DNA of 64,000 bases from Cristatella mucedo. Its lineage: Eukaryota; Bryozoa; Phylactolaemata; Cristatellidae. Of this stretch, positions 62,461 to 64,000 are shown piece by piece. The notes below the pieces were generated by a model, which saw only the letters and a program-made list of their open reading frames with translations, had not been told where the DNA came from and searched no databases. Position 1 is the stretch's first letter. Every line of letters begins with the position of its first letter. A program made the translations under genes and the position numbers. The DNA is taken from positions 1,443,501 through 1,507,500 of the forward strand of contig WPIO01000082.1 in assembly GCA_009760855.2 (NCBI GenBank), in the 5' to 3' direction.

Positions 62461-63645
62461 TCAGTTCTGGCCCAACTGCACGCTCCGCTGAGGATAAAAG
62501 GGAGGAGCGACCGGCGACAGCTCGCGCTTCGGCGTGACGCAATTCTGGCGGATCGAGGGGATGAACGGGGCAGCTGTGGCAGAAAGAACGTGTTCTTTTC
62601 TCGCCGCCGCCGACGACGCTGGCCGCAGCGAAGGCGGCGGCGCCGCCGGCGAAGTGGCAGCGCCGCGCGTCGCCGCGCGCTCTTCGTCAGAGCGGCCCGC
62701 CGTGGTAGCGAGAGGCGACGAAACCACTTCAAGATAAGCTTTCGGCTCGAAGCGGCTGGCCGCAGGAGCCGGCGTCTCAGCGCCGAGGTCGGCGAGCTGC
62801 AAGGGTGGCGTGACCGGGGCAGCTGCGGCCGCCGGCGCGCCGCCGCCGCCGCCGCCGCAGACGACCGCCGCAGTCGCCGGTCCGACGGGGCAGCGCAACG
62901 CGAAGTGCGACGGATGCGGCGGCTCTCCATCCGACTCGCTGTACTCGCTGTACCGCGGCTCTCCGTCCGACTCGCTGTACTCGCTGCTGCTGCTGACGAG
63001 AGCCGCCGGTCGATTATCGTCGCAGCTCTGCACGTTCGCTGGAAGAGGCGAACCGGAAGTGATCCTGGAAACTGTCCTGCGCTCCTCGTCGTCGTCGTCG
63101 TCGTCGGTGGAAGGATTCGGCTGCTCGGCGACTCCTCCCATTTCGGCGGTCGGCGGTGTCGCGACTCGCAGAGCGCGCGGCCCTGCGTGCGCGGCCGCTC
63201 GCGCGCCTGTTTCGCGCGCCGCTGCTCGCCCAGGCTCGACGCAGTCGCCGAACGCGGGGCGCATCGGAGGCGTGGCAGCGCAGCCAGGCGGGCCTTCGAC
63301 AGCCGCAGTCGGCGACTGCTCGGCGCCATTTTTTGGCGTCGCCAACAACTGGGGCTCGGTTTGTGCCGCTTCCTCAGACGCGTCGCTGTCATGCAGGGGC
63401 GCAAGTCTTACACCTCTCTCTCGTTTGTTGCAATTGTCCAGTGGCGTCCTGTCTCGGATCTCCTGCATCGGAGCGTTGCCATCTGGCAGAGGCGCCCATT
63501 CCGTCTCCCTTTCCAACGCCTCGCAGCTACTTAGCGTCGGGTCCGTTTCCGCTTTGTCCAGCGAGTTAGTGCTGTCCAGCAGCGGGTAGTTCCCTTCTTG
63601 CTTCGCGGTGTTGCAGCTATCCAGGGCGCTGCTGGGTGGTTGCAC
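62461..63645 (-). CDS. Uncharacterised Pro/Ala/Ser-rich repeat protein, copy 2 main exon
   Basis: A minus-strand frame open for about 394 codons (and a further ~50 upstream without ATG). Part 1 is an array of about seven degenerate 14-16-residue repeats, each ending in Pro (LLDSTNSLDKAETDP, LDNCNKRERGVRLAP). Part 2 is an Ala/Pro region, then an acidic DDDDDDEE. Next, SEYSESDGEP occurs twice. Then come GGGGGG, DLGAETPAPAA and a Ser/Pro-rich tail ending QLGQN. The part from GSPLPANVQSCDDNRPAAL on aligns with the copy-1 protein. Compared with the Arg-rich readings in other frames, this is the frame with plausible composition. GC content is very high, so absence of stops alone proves little. Function unknown. 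It probably needs a spliced 5' exon. Confidence 0.5.
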   Translation of the reverse strand: MQPPSSALDSCNTAKQEGNYPLLDSTNSLDKAETDPTLSSCEALERETEWAPLPDGNAPMQEIRDRTPLDNCNKRERGVRLAPLHDSDASEEAAQTEPQLLATPKNGAEQSPTAAVEGPPGCAATPPMRPAFGDCVEPGRAAARETGARAAAHAGPRALRVATPPTAEMGGVAEQPNPSTDDDDDDEERRTVSRITSGSPLPANVQSCDDNRPAALVSSSSEYSESDGEPRYSEYSESDGEPPHPSHFALRCPVGPATAAVVCGGGGGGAPAAAAAPVTPPLQLADLGAETPAPAASRFEPKAYLEVVSSPLATTAGRSDEERAATRGAATSPAAPPPSLRPASSAAARKEHVLSATAAPFIPSIRQNCVTPKRELSPVAPPFYPQRSVQLGQN

Positions 63646-63806
63646 GTAAGCGCCATTACAGGAAACAGTCGTCTCTGCTCTAACAGGCCTGCTGCTGCTG
63701 CCGACCGAGCGACGTTCGTTTCGGCCTGCGCGATATAGTAAAGAATTGGATCGTTGACGAGAGGGCTGTGCGTCAACCGGCTGTTGAAACGAAAAGCATT
63801 AAACAT
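63531..63806 (-). CDS. Candidate 5' coding exon of copy 2 (strong Kozak ATG)
   Basis: On the minus strand GCCGCCATG starts at 63806 and reads MFNAFRFNSRLTHSPLVNDP, then ILYYIAQAETNVARS. This is the positional equivalent of the copy-1 segment LTHGLLFVSFVLIPYAVAQT, with a 6-bp in-frame indel. It is in a different frame from the 62461-63645 ORF, so an intron or a frame change must join them. A GTAATG donor candidate near 63665 is one option. Less hydrophobic than copy 1. Confidence 0.4.
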   Translation of the reverse strand: MFNAFRFNSRLTHSPLVNDPILYYIAQAETNVARSAAAAGLLEQRRLFPVMALTCNHPAAPWIAATPRSKKGTTRCWTALTRWTKRKRTRR

Positions 63807-64000
63807 GGCGGCGCAAGCAGCAACGGCTCTTACTCGATCGCCTCTTTCGATTAACTGCGAAGAGTCCAAAAACTCCAGCCACGGCCAAGGTCGTGACAGC
63901 GACCACACCTGTGACGATTCCCAGTCTGGGAGACATTTACGCTTTTAATCTGCTTTGACTCGGAGCGACGAAGAGAAGCTCTCCGCAGATTTAGATTAAT
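63807..64000. other. 5' flank of the copy-2 minus-strand gene
   Basis: Homologous to 59365-59460 in copy 1 (blocks CTCCAGCCACG, TCCCAGTCTGGGAGA), then TCGGAGCGAC, which in copy 1 lies beyond the (GA)n tract. Promoter elements cannot be assigned. The window ends here. Confidence 0.45.

Noticed and set aside
62112-63534. Long plus-strand ORF (460 codons) and a second minus-strand ORF (430 codons) overlapping the copy-2 gene
   Set aside because: Both are extremely Arg/Ser/Ala-rich, as expected from shadow frames of a very GC-rich coding region. The paralogue comparison supports only the 394-codon minus-strand frame.

Overview
This is a eukaryotic, animal-type genomic window. It has GT-AG introns with phase-consistent exons, many dinucleotide microsatellites, tRNA-derived SINEs, CR1/L2-like LINE remnants and a Ty3/Gypsy-like LTR element. 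Coding exons are clearly richer in GC than the introns. Nothing in it is prokaryotic: no operons and no Shine-Dalgarno-led genes. The repeat set (many LINE copies sharing an ATT-repeat 3' tail with SINEs) fits an invertebrate metazoan, but I cannot name a species or phylum from sequence alone.

Positions 635-51858 (+ strand) hold one very large gene that I can assemble into 32 exons, all joined by GT-AG introns of matching phase. They give about 2,172 codons. Domain order is an N-terminal L27 domain followed by 13 PDZ domains, ending at a TGA at 51856-51858. A 3'UTR with an AATAAA signal follows near 52792. L27 plus 13 PDZ domains, with domain-by-domain resemblance, identifies the MPDZ/MUPP1 orthologue rather than the 10-PDZ paralogue PATJ. 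Only the start-codon exon is missing or unidentified (positions 1-634 or off the window). The protein would be a cytoplasmic scaffold of apical junctions and cell polarity.

The introns carry most of the mobile DNA: a LINE family (5' endonuclease fragments at about 9.5 and 18.4 kb, an RT fragment at about 20-21 kb, and many truncated 3' ends on both strands), two tRNA-derived SINE families, an LTR retrotransposon with both LTRs (33041-36772), a 134-bp MITE (17800-17933), long (TG)n, (CT)n and (GA)n tracts, and perfect hairpins.

Positions 52.8-58.2 kb have no recognisable gene. They hold repeat fragments, a nearly exact 220-bp tandem duplication and a 23-bp minisatellite. From 58.2 kb to the window end there is a previously unrecognisable pair of paralogous blocks (58235-59460 and 61755-63950). 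Each carries, on the minus strand, an ORF of a fast-diverging Pro/Ala/Ser-rich protein. Codon-by-codon alignment of the two (in-frame indels, synonymous changes) supports coding on the minus strand. Copy 1 begins with a signal-peptide-like segment but has lost the ATG, and a (GA)n expansion sits just upstream. Copy 2 has a strong Kozak ATG and a tandem array of about 15-residue repeats. I could not assign either to a known family. This pair is the best candidate here for something undescribed.
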